A DNA stretch of 64,000 nucleotides from Hypericum androsaemum (taxonomy: Eukaryota > Streptophyta > Magnoliopsida > Malpighiales > Hypericaceae). The stretch spans positions 11,278,092 to 11,342,091 of the forward strand of contig OZ023190.1 in NCBI GenBank assembly GCA_963995505.1, given 5' to 3'. The notes under the pieces were generated by a model, which had not been told where the DNA came from, made no database searches, and worked only from the letters and a program-made list of their open reading frames with translations. Positions 24,801 through 34,316 of this stretch are shown one piece after another. The translations under genes and the position numbers were made by a program. Position 1 is the first letter of the stretch, and the number at the start of each line of letters is the position of its first letter.

Positions 24801-25338
24801 ACTTCTTCTCACGGTAAAAGCACAATACAACAAACGATCAAATTGAAGGAAGTAATGCCTCGGCGTTTGATTCCGGCTGCATTTGTTGGATTTCCTATTA
24901 AAAGATAGATCAACTTACCTCCTATTCCGTTTGGGCTGTTCTCATCGTTTGTTAAACTCGCCGCTTCGATGCCTGTGTTCTCAGATGAACACTGGTATGA
25001 GCCTGATGCGATGCGTTATTGGAGATAATAAAACTCAACAATGCAGATGATTAGATTCGAGTATTACCGTTATCCATGAAAACACTGTATTGCCCTTCGT
25101 TATAACGATTTTCGTCAGATGTGTTCATTGTTGGTATTCCTACAAAATCGAAGCCGATGCAAATTATAATAAAATATATGTAAGATAGACATTGTAACTT
25201 CCATTTGAGCAAGATGAAAACCAATGGAACGAACACTTTTATATGAAAAAATAAAGACAGTAAGTATTTACCTTCATTTAATCGGCTTGTATTGGTTTCG
25301 TCACTCGACAGTGCCTCGGCGTTTGGTTCCGGTTGCAT
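21890..25338 (-). CDS. FAR1/FHY3-related MULE transposase, seven exons, one stop and one frameshift
   Basis: Predicted exons (minus strand): 25338-25272, 25139-25068, 25002-24919, 24397-23618, 23514-22765, 22642-22228 and 22122-21890. All introns start GT and end AG and the codon phases agree, except for one 1-base frameshift in exon 6 near 22380-22395. One TAG codon interrupts exon 4 at 24225-24227, inside the FAR1 DNA-binding domain (NFYLYYAHRKGFSVRKDYQK before it, YLCNKEGVRKRG after it). The MULE transposase core spans exons 4-5: FGDSIGFDTTYRTN, then across the intron RPLALFAGFNHH, then FTDQDQAIAKAI and CTWHILENAKKNL. A SWIM zinc finger (CSCRLYESLGLICRHIL) lies in exon 6. The last exon is lysine/arginine-rich and looks like a nuclear signal. 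Length is about 800 codons, usual for this family. It probably encoded the transposase of the surrounding MULE; the stop and frameshift suggest recent inactivation, unless they are sequencing errors. Confidence 0.88.
24425..24790. repeat. AACCAATATC array in FAR1-MULE intron 3
   Basis: About ten to fifteen looser copies of AACCAATA(T/A) on the plus strand, with irregular spacing. It lies inside the intron between exons 3 and 4, in the same orientation as the downstream array. Confidence 0.8.
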
Positions 25339-25842
25339 TTTTTGGTTTAGGGTTTATGTGTTTCTTTTGTTGCAGCGACGGGTTTATTTGGTGTAGGGTT
25401 CCTCCCGTTTTTTTTGTTCACACGTCGTTTAGGTTAGATTCTAATGTGATTTTAGGTATAATTGGTTGATTTTGTTTTCCTATTTGATTATTTACTTAAT
25501 TGTTTCTAACCTAATTAAGCTTCTCTTTTGTAATAGAGTTGTCCAATATTACCCCTAATAATCTTTATAATACCTAGAGTACCTTTTCATTCACTTTGAT
25601 CATTTTCATGACCCCATCCCCACTGAATTTGAACCGATCTTAAACAAGAGGGAGTACTTAATAAATGGAAGCTTGCTAATTATATACTAATTTGTAACAT
25701 CAAGGAGCGCTAGCTTCTCTATATATAGACATATAGGTGTTGTACATTTCTCAAGAAAAACTAAATGTTGACATCGATCGATAATTTATAGCGAACATCA
25801 GAAGTTCAATAGTTGGATTACAAGTTCTCACAAAAAAGAAAT

Positions 25843-27165
25843 GGGATAAGTTTATTTTAGTACCATGTAGTTTCACCCGTTTCTCTTAGAGTACTATGTG
25901 GTTGACCACCAATTATCCGGACAGGTCCAAGGAAGCTACCCGTCCAAACCCGCTCGAACGACGTCGTCTTAGAGTCGACGTGGCAGACACGTAGCAATAA
26001 TGTGGAATAAGTTCAAGTTGACGTGTACTATGGTAAATTACTAAATAGTTCCTAATTATTTTGTATCTTTTCAAAAAATCCAAACTTCATCCCAAATTGT
26101 CTCTCTCTTCCCTCCCCTATCTCTGTTCTCTCGCCTTCGTCATCCTCCTCTCTCCCTCTTTAAAAGCTTTAATCTTTCCAAAGCCAGGGACCCGAACAAT
26201 TAAAATCCTAATTGATTCCCAAAAGTTTAATCTCTTCTAAAGACCCGAATAATTAATAGCTCTGACCCAGAATAATTAAAGCCCCAAACTTTAATTTCCT
26301 CTCCTGGAAATAATTGAACCCCAAATAACAATTGGGAAGAAAGATCAAAACCCAGAAATAGAAACCCAAGATGGGTCTGGGTGCTTGGTGGGTCCAGCTG
26401 CCTCAGGACCAGCGCGGCGCAACCCTCCAGAAGGTCCCCGAGCTTGGTCCTTTGGGATTGCGAAGAAGAACGGGAAGAAGGAGGAGGAGAGAGGTGAGGT
26501 GGCTCTGTCGATGGGAAGGTGTAGAGGAGGGAGCATGCGTTTGGGTCAATGAAAATGGAGGAGAGGTTGAGAATCCATTGGAGGAGAGCTTGAAGCCAGT
26601 TCTGTTTCTAGGAGGCGACTTCACCGACGCCGTCGTCGGCGGTGCTTGGTTAGGTCCGGCGACGATGGTCTACCCTAACTACACTACTTCTGGGTCGACA
26701 GCGCCACCACTACCCAGTTGCGAGACTTCCCCGCTACCAGATCTGAGGGGCCCTTCCATCGTTGCCCGGTTTCGAGACTTCTCCATCCACCATGGCAGAC
26801 TTGAGGACGACGAAGAGAGTTTATCTCTGATTTTTGGTGATGAAGTTGGATTTTGTAGGTACCTTACAATTTTTGTGTAGTTGAGTTTGTTCTTTAATTT
26901 ATCTTAATGTCTCGGTGAAAGGTTTTCAAAAAAATATAAAAATCTAGGAACTATTTAGTTATTTACCAGATTCCACGTCAGGTGAAAGGTGTCTACCACG
27001 TCTACTCTAAGACGACGTCGTTCGAGCGGGTTTGGACGGATAGCTATCCTGGACCTGCCCGAAAAATTGGTGATCAATCACAAGGTACTAAAATACTAAT
27101 TTGGAATCACATGGTATTCCATGCAAAACAGGTGAAACTACAGGGTACTAAAATGAACTTATCCC
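25843..27165. mobile_element. MULE with long TIRs and unrelated cargo (Pack-MULE candidate)
   Basis: A 1323-bp element with an exact 9-bp duplication AAAAGAAAT at 25834-25842 and 27166-27174. Its ends are GGGATAAGTT and AACTTATCCC; the inverted repeats run about 240 bp (to ~26085 and from ~26925) and include CTCGAACGACGTCGTCTTAG. There is no transposase. The inner ~840 bp is GC-richer and looks like a promoter, 5' leader and start of a host exon, which would make it a Pack-MULE; the donor gene was not recognised. Confidence 0.9.
26371..26880 (+). CDS. Unrecognised open frame in MULE cargo
   Basis: A 169-codon open stretch from an ATG within the cargo of the 25843-27165 MULE. It is Gly/Arg-rich in the first third (RRRTGRRRRREV) and has no recognised motif. 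The minus strand is also partly open, so the frame may simply reflect GC-rich composition. No function is assigned. Confidence 0.2.
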   Translation: MGLGAWWVQLPQDQRGATLQKVPELGPLGLRRRTGRRRRREVRWLCRWEGVEEGACVWVNENGGEVENPLEESLKPVLFLGGDFTDAVVGGAWLGPATMVYPNYTTSGSTAPPLPSCETSPLPDLRGPSIVARFRDFSIHHGRLEDDEESLSLIFGDEVGFCRYLTIFV

Positions 27166-27174
27166 AAAAGAAAT

Positions 27175-28375
27175 TGGATTAAAAGCTTGCTTTCCTGTTT
27201 GAATTATGCAAGCCGATGGATCATTCCCGATTAAAGCAAAGAGGTAAGAGACAATACTATTTTAATGAATTTATATTTTTATTTACTGGTGTAGGAAAAA
27301 AAATTAGAAGATATTTTTCAAGTCACTACGATGGATTTTTAAGCCATGCCATGTTATGAAAGTGCGAGCTAAACGAAAGTCTAAATGTTAATGAAAGTGT
27401 CAACTAAAAGAACTGACATCGATGATAGATGAGGTTTAAAATGAGAGTATATTTATTCAAAAAGTCATCAAATTATGTGAATTTAAAATGAACATTTGCC
27501 TTACTACTTGTTATCCACCGAGACCTTTGATATTTGTATGATATAAATACAACATCAAAACAGATCTTTGAAGTTGAAAATATATATACAACTTAATTTG
27601 GCATATTAAATTTAAGTACAATTCGCTCGATTTAAACATGAACCACCGGACTTGGGGGTCGAACCATGAATCCCTGGTCAAGATTAACGTTCAAAGTTCC
27701 TGTGATAATTTTGGTGAATTTATATTTATATTTGTGTTATACATATTCTTAACACAAAATATATAATAAAGTACTAAATTATTAGTTATTTTTTATAATT
27801 AAATTGAAATATTGAAAAAATTGTGCAACCAAAAATAAAGTAGGGAAAATGTCAAATTAGTGGAGAATATATATAACAAATCTTTATACTAAATTAATAA
27901 TCTGAGTGGAGATTAATGCCCCCACACATCACCATTAATTAGCCATCGATTTTAACTAGCAGTTTAACCAAAAAGATAAATGAAAAATCCAACTTCGGAT
28001 TTTTTTTATTTTCTATTTGCTGTTATAAATTCAACTTTAAACTTCAATAAAGGCCAAGAAGAAGTGATTCAATTGTTGTAAAATAATAATATGATGTTAC
28101 TGACTTAATCGCCAGGGAAATCGACGATATTCAACTATAATTGACGGTATGGAACTTGTTATAATTGTTGATCCTCGATTCATTCACGATCTGTAATTTT
28201 CATAAATATTAATTTGTGGGGTTTTCAACCATGACATATAATTTTTCAAACTATTGTTAGGGCCACCTAGAATTCTTGGAATTCCTTTTTTTGAAATTTG
28301 ATTGGCATCACATGACATAACGAAATCACATATACTCACGCCAATCAAATTTATGTCATGTGATTACGAAATATC
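27175..28375. other. AT-rich intergenic DNA; diverged repeat of 37970-38145
   Basis: The MULE at 25843 splits a stretch (25700-25840 and 27175-27250) that is similar to 37970-38145: shared text includes ACATTTCTCAAGAAAAA and GGATCATTCC...GCAAA.GAGGTAA. The rest, 27250-28370, shows no gene. Short inverted pieces (TTTGATTGGC, CATGACATAA) flank the copia insertion near 28290-28360. Confidence 0.5.
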
Positions 28376-28641
28376 TGTTAAAAGTGATTCAGCCCAGTCA
28401 ACAAACGGCCCAACAATGCATAAAGCCCACTTAAGAAACTGGCCCACTTTTGTACCTTTACCTTTTCTCTTTCCAGATGGTTGTAAATATATAGGATATT
28501 CTTAGGATATTCTTAAGATGTTGTAAATACACAATAGAAGAAAGACAATACAGCAAGTCAGGGGACGAGTTCCTCTCTCCATCTCTCTCTTGTTCTTCCT
28601 TAATTTCCCCTTTTTCTTCTTCGATTTAATTATCTTCAACA
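28376..28641 (+). repeat. Copia 5' LTR
   Basis: Starts TGTTAAAAGTG and ends TTCAACA. The 266-bp length equals that of the 3' LTR. It contains TATATAGG followed by two GGATATTCTTA repeats. Confidence 0.97.
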
Positions 28642-28653
28642 TGGTATCAGAGC
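28642..28653 (+). other. Primer-binding site (initiator Met tRNA)
   Basis: TGGTATCAGAGC directly abuts the 5' LTR; it is the standard complement of the 3' end of plant initiator tRNA-Met. Confidence 0.95.
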
Positions 28654-28718
28654 TAATCTAAGCTTTTGAATCGTGACCCCATATTCTCCATCTTCTTTGA
28701 CCTCACTTCATTACTAAA

Positions 28719-31700
28719 ATGGAGCAGCCCCCTTTACCTGTGACGACGCCGATCTCGGTCGTTCCTCTCCCTATCCATGCCGGTCAGAATCCGGGCGGAG
28801 AAGTTCAAGTTCCTCCTCTCTACCTTCATCCTAGTGAAAATCCAGCTGTAGCCCTAGTGACTCCATTGTTGGAAGGAAGCAGCAACTTTCACGCGTGGAG
28901 CAGGGATATGAGGTTTGCTCTTCGATCCAAGAATAAGCTTGGCTTTATTGACGGTATGACTCTGGCCCCTGCTCTTAACGATCCTCAATATGCTAACTGG
29001 GAGCGTTGTAATACCATGATAGTCAGTTGGATTCTTAGATCTGTTGAACCTGAGATTCACCAAAGCTTGTTGTATTTTGAGACTGTTTCTGATGTTTGGA
29101 ACGATCTATGTGAGCGCTTTGGTAGAGGAGATGCTGTTAGAATTGCTGGTATTCAGCGTGATGTTCACTCACTCAACCAAGGAGCGAGAACTGTGAATGC
29201 GTATTTCACTTGCTTTCGAAACTTGTGGGATCAACTGATCCAGTTTCGCCCATTGCCTAGGTGCAAATGTAATCCTGCAGTTGACTGTAATAACTGTGAA
29301 CTTTATAGGGTTGTTACCCAGTACAGGGAGAACGACCAGATCATCATGTTCTTGCAGGGTCTGAATGAGAATTACGCGGCCACTAGACAACAGATCCTAC
29401 TGATGGATCCTTTACCTCCCATCAGCAGAGTTCTCTATCTGGTCCAACAGCAAGAAAGACAGCTTAATCTGGATTCTGTTGGCATCCCTCTTGTTTCTCA
29501 TGTTAAACATGCTGCTAACCTCGCTACCTCTGCTGATCACAAGGCAGAAATGAGCTCTTTTGCAGCTGCTGGGTATAAGAAGCCATGGGATACCAGTAGG
29601 AAACCACAATGCATCTATTGCAAGGGAATGGGTCATACAGTCGAGAGATGTTTCAAGAAACATGGCTACCCATCAAACTGGAGGCCGAGAAATCAAGGTC
29701 AAGGACAACCAGGTTATAACGCAGCTGTAGCATCTGGTTACGGGAATGCAAACTCATACTCTGGTCCTGGACATCAGACCATGAATCGTCCTTCTACTGG
29801 CCCAGGTTTCCATCAGGCTAATGCGATTGAAACTAAGAATTTGGCAAATGAGCTAAGTAAGCTATGTCTGTCTTCAGATCAGTATAATGGTCTCTTGAAC
29901 ATAGTGCAACATGCTGCACCTCACATCAATGCTCAATCTAGTGGTCAGACTTCTTACCCTGCTACTAATCCTTTTTCTGCAGCAGTGTTTAACTCTAATC
30001 CCACACCACAGTCTTCTTCTAACCCATTCCTAAACATGTCTGGTAAGTCTGGTTTGTCGGTCTCTTTGTCTGCATATTCTGTATTCCATGGAAAATGGAT
30101 ACTTGATTCTGGGGCTACTGATCATATAGCTTGCTCCCTAGGTTCATTTGTTTCTTATTCTCCTTTGCATCATGTTTATATTGGGCTACCAAATGGTCAT
30201 CACGCACAAGCCACACATATTGGCAAAGTCCAACTAAATTCTGATTTATTGCTTCTTGATGTGCTTCATGTCACTTCTTTTTCTTTCAACTTAGTGTCAA
30301 TCAGTAAGTTGCTCAGTAATGTCTCTTTCGCACTTCATTTTAAATCTGACACTTGTCATATACAGGACCAAGTTACCTTGAGAACGATTGGTAGTGCCAA
30401 GGAAGAACATGGGCTGTACATCATTGAAGCAGACTATCAGGCTCATTCCTTGCTTGGACCACATCCTTCTGTCAACTCTCTCAAGTTGATACATAATCAG
30501 TTTGATCTCTGGCATGCCAGATTAGGTCATTTACCAGCTTCCAAACTTCAGGTTCTTCAGCATATTCATCCAGCAATCTCTCCTTCTCTAGACAAGCATT
30601 GTGAAGCTTGCCATCTATCTAGACATAGAAAGTTACCATTTTCTCTTAGTTCTTCTATAGCTAGTGCTCCCTTTGATCTTATACATGCTGACATCTGGGG
30701 TAAGTTTCACTTGCCTTCTTATGATGGTTCTCAATATTTCTTGACAATACTAGATGATTACTCACGTACAACATGGGTTTATTTGATGAAGTCTAAATCT
30801 GAAGTATCTTCCATAATTTTCACCTTTTATGAATACATCCTCACACAATTTGGAAAAAGGATAAAGACAATACGCACAGATCAAGGATCTGAATTTTTAA
30901 TGAAAGATTTTTACTTGCAGAAGGGCATCATCCATGAGACTAGTTGCATTTACACGCCTCAACAAAATGGTAGAGTAGAACGCAAACATCAGCATTTATT
31001 AAATGTAGCTCGAGCATTGTTAATTCATGCACATTTACCCCTATTGTTCTGGAGTGATTGTATTCTCCATGCTACATACTTAATCAATCGCATCCCTTCT
31101 GCCATTTTGAAAAATAAAACACCTTACGAAGTTTTGTTTAACAATGCACCTAGATTAGATCATTTACGGGTCTTTGGTTGTCTCTGTTATGCCTCCACCT
31201 TGGGGCCTAATAGAACCAAATTTGATCCAAGAGCAAGGTCTTATGTTTTCATAGGCATTCCTTTTGGGGTGAAGGGTTACAAACTCTATGATCTTCAAGA
31301 TCATAAAGTTGTATTGTCGAGAAATGTTGTTTTTCATGAAGACATATTCCCATTTCAGAATAGTCACATGTATGATCCTTCCATCTATGTTCCTCACCAA
31401 CAATCTGATCTCTCTCTGCCATTATATACCCCACTCTGTCATGATCCTATTGATGCAGATGTATCCCCTGCATCCATTCCTCCCATAGATCCTACTCCTC
31501 CTTCTACAGATTTTTGTTTTTCTTCTGTCACTCATAGTTCATCTGCAGATTCTAGTTGCTCTTCTACAGTTCCAGCTTCTTCTCCCTTGTCTACTTCTCC
31601 TATTCCCATTACCCAATCACAAATTTCACCCCTTTCTTCAAGTCTTTCCGATACAGTTTCACATTCCTTATCTCAACCTGTCCCACAATCTGTTGTTCCA

Positions 31701-33575
31701 GCGAATGAGCTTGATGCTCTGCTCCAACCTTCACGGGTCAGAAGGGCCCCCAAGTACCTTGAAGATTATATTTGTAATCTGATACCCGGGCATACCAATC
31801 TTTCTCCAAGTCCAAGTAAGTCTATTTTTTACCCTATTACTGATTATTTTTCACTGGAACACTTATCTCCTGCACATAAAGTTTTTAGCATTTCACTTCT
31901 TAAGGCTCATGAACCTACCACATACCAAGAAGCTTGTCAGTCTGTACCCTGGACACAAGCTATGAACAGTGAGTTGCAGGCACTTCAGGACAACAACACA
32001 TGGGAATTAGTTCATTTGCCAAAGGAAAAGGTTGCAATTGGATGCAAATGGGTGTATAAAGTTAAACATCATGCGGATGGCACCATAGAGAGACACAAAG
32101 CTAGATTAGTTGCAAAGGGATACACTCAGGCATATGGAATTGACTTCCTCGACACCTTCTCACCTGTTGCAAAACTAACTACTATCAGATTGCTTCTGGC
32201 TGTTGCTGTTAATCAGAATTGGATACTTGTACAGCTAGATGTTAACAATGCTTTTCTTAATGGTGAGCTGGAGGAAGAAGTTTATATGAAGTTGCCACCA
32301 GGTTTGCTTGTTTCTCCTGCAGACAAAGGCAAAGTGTGCAAGCTCAGGAGGTCTCTCTATGGTCTCAAACAAGCAAGTAGGCAATGGTTTGCCAAACTTA
32401 ATCAGGCCTTGCTACAATATGGTTTTACCCAGTCTCCTTCCGATCATTCCTTGTTCTTCCGATCACATGGTTCAGCTTTCACAGTCCTTATAGTATATGT
32501 TGATGACATTGTTCTTGCAGGGAATGATCCTCATTCTATTACAGAGGTTAAGTCCTACCTCCATGCCCACTTTAAGTTGAAAGATCTTGGCAATCTTAAA
32601 TATTTTTTGGGGTTGGAGGTAGCAAGGCGCACTGATGGTTTACATTTGAGTCAGAGGAAGTATACTTTGGAGCTTTTGAAGAATGCAGGCTTTTTAGATT
32701 GTAAGCCAGCTGCTACCCCTATGGATTATAATTGCAGGCTTAACTCTGAAGATGGGTTCCTCCTTGATAATGCTCCTTATATACCAGAAGATGATGACTT
32801 CTATATCACTCCAGATGAACCAGTTACTTCATCTACTTATCGACAGCTCATTGGTAAGCTTATCTATTTGACCACCACGCGACCTGATATAAGCTATCCA
32901 GTTCAGCAGTTAAGTCAATTTATGAGCTGTCCAACTGATCTTCATCTTAAAGCAGCATATCGAGTGCTGCGTTACCTAAAGGGACACCCTGGTATTGGTC
33001 TCTATTACTCTGCAATATCTGATCTCAAACTTAAAGGGTTCTGTGATAGTGATTGGGCCAATTGCACAGACACGCGCAGATGCGTCACTGGTCTTGCATT
33101 ATTTTTGGGTGATTCCTTGATCTGCTGGCGCTGTAAGAAGCAAGAGACCGTCTCCAGGTCTTCATCTGAGGCTGAATATAGAGCTCTTGCTCCTCTCACT
33201 TGTGAATTACAGTGGCTTCGCTATCTGTTGGCTGATCTTCGTGTTCCGTTGATCGGGCCCAGCCTGGTATATTGTGACAGCAAGTCTGCTATTTACATTG
33301 CCGAAAACCCTGTTTTCCACGAACGCACGAAGCACATCGAGATTGACCTCCATGTAGTTCGTGAGAAGGTTCAACGGGGCATCATCAAGTTGTTCCATAT
33401 CCCTACTGAGGTACAACCAGCTGATTTATTTACTAAACCTTTACTGAAGCCACGCCATTTCTATCTTCTTTCCAAGTTGGGAATGTGTGATCCCCACATT
33501 CCAACTTGTGGGGGGGTGTTAAAAGTGATTCAGCCCAGTCAACAAACGGCCTTACAACGCATAAAGCCCACTTAA
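28719..33575 (+). CDS. Copia gag-pol polyprotein, intact
   Basis: A single 1618-residue frame. Approximate residues: gag 45-290 (including WSRDMRFALRSKNKLGF), CCHC zinc knuckle 298-311 (CIYCKGMGHTVERC), aspartic protease 461-471 (LDSGATDHIAC), integrase HHCC 597-630 (LWHARLGHLPASKL then CEAC), integrase core 656-760 with DIWGK, RTDQGSEF and QQNGRVERKHQ supplying the D, D and E. Reverse transcriptase begins near 1095 (WELVHLPKEK), with active site YVDDIVLAG near 1260. RNase H covers 1440-1570 (DSDWANCTDTRR, SSSEAEYRAL, YCDSKSA, PADLFTKPL). The order PR-IN-RT-RH defines Ty1/copia. The stop codon lies 59 bases inside the 3' LTR. No internal stop or missing catalytic residue was seen. The lineage within copia was not assigned. 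Confidence 0.97.
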   Translation: MEQPPLPVTTPISVVPLPIHAGQNPGGEVQVPPLYLHPSENPAVALVTPLLEGSSNFHAWSRDMRFALRSKNKLGFIDGMTLAPALNDPQYANWERCNTMIVSWILRSVEPEIHQSLLYFETVSDVWNDLCERFGRGDAVRIAGIQRDVHSLNQGARTVNAYFTCFRNLWDQLIQFRPLPRCKCNPAVDCNNCELYRVVTQYRENDQIIMFLQGLNENYAATRQQILLMDPLPPISRVLYLVQQQERQLNLDSVGIPLVSHVKHAANLATSADHKAEMSSFAAAGYKKPWDTSRKPQCIYCKGMGHTVERCFKKHGYPSNWRPRNQGQGQPGYNAAVASGYGNANSYSGPGHQTMNRPSTGPGFHQANAIETKNLANELSKLCLSSDQYNGLLNIVQHAAPHINAQSSGQTSYPATNPFSAAVFNSNPTPQSSSNPFLNMSGKSGLSVSLSAYSVFHGKWILDSGATDHIACSLGSFVSYSPLHHVYIGLPNGHHAQATHIGKVQLNSDLLLLDVLHVTSFSFNLVSISKLLSNVSFALHFKSDTCHIQDQVTLRTIGSAKEEHGLYIIEADYQAHSLLGPHPSVNSLKLIHNQFDLWHARLGHLPASKLQVLQHIHPAISPSLDKHCEACHLSRHRKLPFSLSSSIASAPFDLIHADIWGKFHLPSYDGSQYFLTILDDYSRTTWVYLMKSKSEVSSIIFTFYEYILTQFGKRIKTIRTDQGSEFLMKDFYLQKGIIHETSCIYTPQQNGRVERKHQHLLNVARALLIHAHLPLLFWSDCILHATYLINRIPSAILKNKTPYEVLFNNAPRLDHLRVFGCLCYASTLGPNRTKFDPRARSYVFIGIPFGVKGYKLYDLQDHKVVLSRNVVFHEDIFPFQNSHMYDPSIYVPHQQSDLSLPLYTPLCHDPIDADVSPASIPPIDPTPPSTDFCFSSVTHSSSADSSCSSTVPASSPLSTSPIPITQSQISPLSSSLSDTVSHSLSQPVPQSVVPANELDALLQPSRVRRAPKYLEDYICNLIPGHTNLSPSPSKSIFYPITDYFSLEHLSPAHKVFSISLLKAHEPTTYQEACQSVPWTQAMNSELQALQDNNTWELVHLPKEKVAIGCKWVYKVKHHADGTIERHKARLVAKGYTQAYGIDFLDTFSPVAKLTTIRLLLAVAVNQNWILVQLDVNNAFLNGELEEEVYMKLPPGLLVSPADKGKVCKLRRSLYGLKQASRQWFAKLNQALLQYGFTQSPSDHSLFFRSHGSAFTVLIVYVDDIVLAGNDPHSITEVKSYLHAHFKLKDLGNLKYFLGLEVARRTDGLHLSQRKYTLELLKNAGFLDCKPAATPMDYNCRLNSEDGFLLDNAPYIPEDDDFYITPDEPVTSSTYRQLIGKLIYLTTTRPDISYPVQQLSQFMSCPTDLHLKAAYRVLRYLKGHPGIGLYYSAISDLKLKGFCDSDWANCTDTRRCVTGLALFLGDSLICWRCKKQETVSRSSSEAEYRALAPLTCELQWLRYLLADLRVPLIGPSLVYCDSKSAIYIAENPVFHERTKHIEIDLHVVREKVQRGIIKLFHIPTEVQPADLFTKPLLKPRHFYLLSKLGMCDPHIPTCGGVLKVIQPSQQTALQRIKPT
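33504..33516 (+). other. Copia polypurine tract
   Basis: ACTTGTGGGGGGG immediately precedes the 3' LTR. It is read through as coding sequence. Confidence 0.75.
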
Positions 33576-33782
33576 GAAACTGGCCCACTTTTGTACCTTT
33601 ACCTTTTCTCTTTCCAGATGGTTGTAAATATATAGGATATTCTTAGGATATTCTTAAGATGTTGTAAATACACAATAGAAGAAAGACAATACAGCAAGTC
33701 AGGGGACGAGTTCCTCTCTCCATCTCTCTCTTGTTCTTCCTTAATTTCCCCTTTTTCTTCTTCGATTTAATTATCTTCAACA
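33517..33782 (+). repeat. Copia 3' LTR
   Basis: 266 bp. It differs from the 5' LTR only around position 36-44 of the LTR (CCCAACAATG against CCTTACAACG, three substitutions). Followed by the target duplication ATATC. Confidence 0.97.
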
Positions 33783-33834
33783 ATATCTGCTAAATTAACC
33801 TTGAGGAGTCGCTCAAGGTTAATTTAGCAGATAT
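33783..33834. repeat. Perfect 23-bp hairpin at the copia target site
   Basis: ATATCTGCTAAATTAACC... pairs without mismatch with its reverse complement at 33812-33834, leaving a 6-base loop. The first five bases are the copia target duplication, so in the empty site the stem would be about 25 bp. Confidence 0.9.
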
Positions 33835-33919
33835 TTTGTAACCTCGTTTATATCCCGGGTTTAAGCTTATTGTTTGTGTAATGAACTTGATGATTAATCC
33901 AAACGAACAGGTTGTTTTC

Positions 33920-34316
33920 TGGGCATCAAGCATCCGGCTAGGGTGATGAAACCTGCAGGCCAGGGGGGTCACGGGAGTGTCTCCTCTAGCGTCGGAGGCA
34001 TTGCATCCCACGCCTACACCAGCTGCAAGCACGGAGTCATTGGCCTCACCAGGAACGCCGCTGCTGAGCTGGGCCGACTCGGGATCCGAGTGAACTGTAC
34101 TTCGTTGAGACCCCATTGAGCACCAACTGGTTCAAGATGGAGGACGACGCCAAACAAGGCTTCGACTCTAACCTGGAAGGCATGAAGCTGACAGAAGATG
34201 ATGTAGCCGAGGCAGCCGTTTACTTGGGAAGCGACGAGTCGAGTGGCCATAACATGTCGCTGGATGGTGGCCTCACCACCATTAGTCCTGCCTTCGGTTT
34301 ATTCTCAAGGAAGTGA
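33920..34316 (+). pseudogene. Short-chain dehydrogenase 3' fragment, copy 2
   Basis: The plus strand encodes the second half of a secoisolariciresinol-dehydrogenase-like protein: ARVMKPAGQGGHGSVSSS, then GGIASHAYTSCKHG with the catalytic YxxxK, then LTRNAAAELGRLGIRVNC. After a frameshift near 34110 it continues LEGMKLTEDDVAEAAVYLGS and GHNMSLDGGLTT to a stop at 34316. The N-terminal NAD-binding TGxxxGIG region and any first exons are missing. The missing 5' part could have been lost by rearrangement. An AATAAA signal follows at 34416. It is a tandem-like relative of the fragment at 16025-16245. The family oxidises alcohols using NAD; this copy cannot. Confidence 0.85.

Larger units (their letters stand above)
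20809..25636 (-). mobile_element. FAR1-type Mutator-like element (MULE), near-intact
   Basis: A 4828-bp element bounded by a 9-bp duplication, ATCTTAAAC, at 20800-20808 and 25637-25645. The ends are short, imperfect inverted repeats sharing ATTCAG.GGGGA (left GGATTTGGATTCAGGGGGGA, right the complement of CGGTTCAAATTCAGTGGGGA). One multi-exon FAR1/MULE transposase gene fills the minus strand (21890-25338). AACCAATATC arrays lie downstream of the gene and in its third intron. A 35-bp phrase (CCGTTTGTTGAGTGTC...) is repeated at 21099 and 21308. Target duplication length, transposase class and terminal repeats all agree on Mutator superfamily. Confidence 0.9.
28376..33782 (+). mobile_element. Complete Ty1/copia retrotransposon
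   Basis: A 5407-bp element with two 266-bp LTRs that differ at only three positions by eye, a 5-bp target duplication ATATC (28371-28375 and 33783-33787), a tRNA-Met primer site, a polypurine tract and one uninterrupted 1618-codon polyprotein. All parts needed for autonomous transposition are present, so it is a recent and possibly still competent insertion. Confidence 0.97.

Noticed and set aside
28854..33416. Minus-strand ORFs of 60-83 codons
   Set aside because: Shadows of the intact copia polyprotein on the other strand.
33783..33834. MicroRNA gene
   Set aside because: Perfect 23-bp stem with a 6-base loop is too short and too perfect for a typical plant pre-miRNA; kept only as a hairpin.
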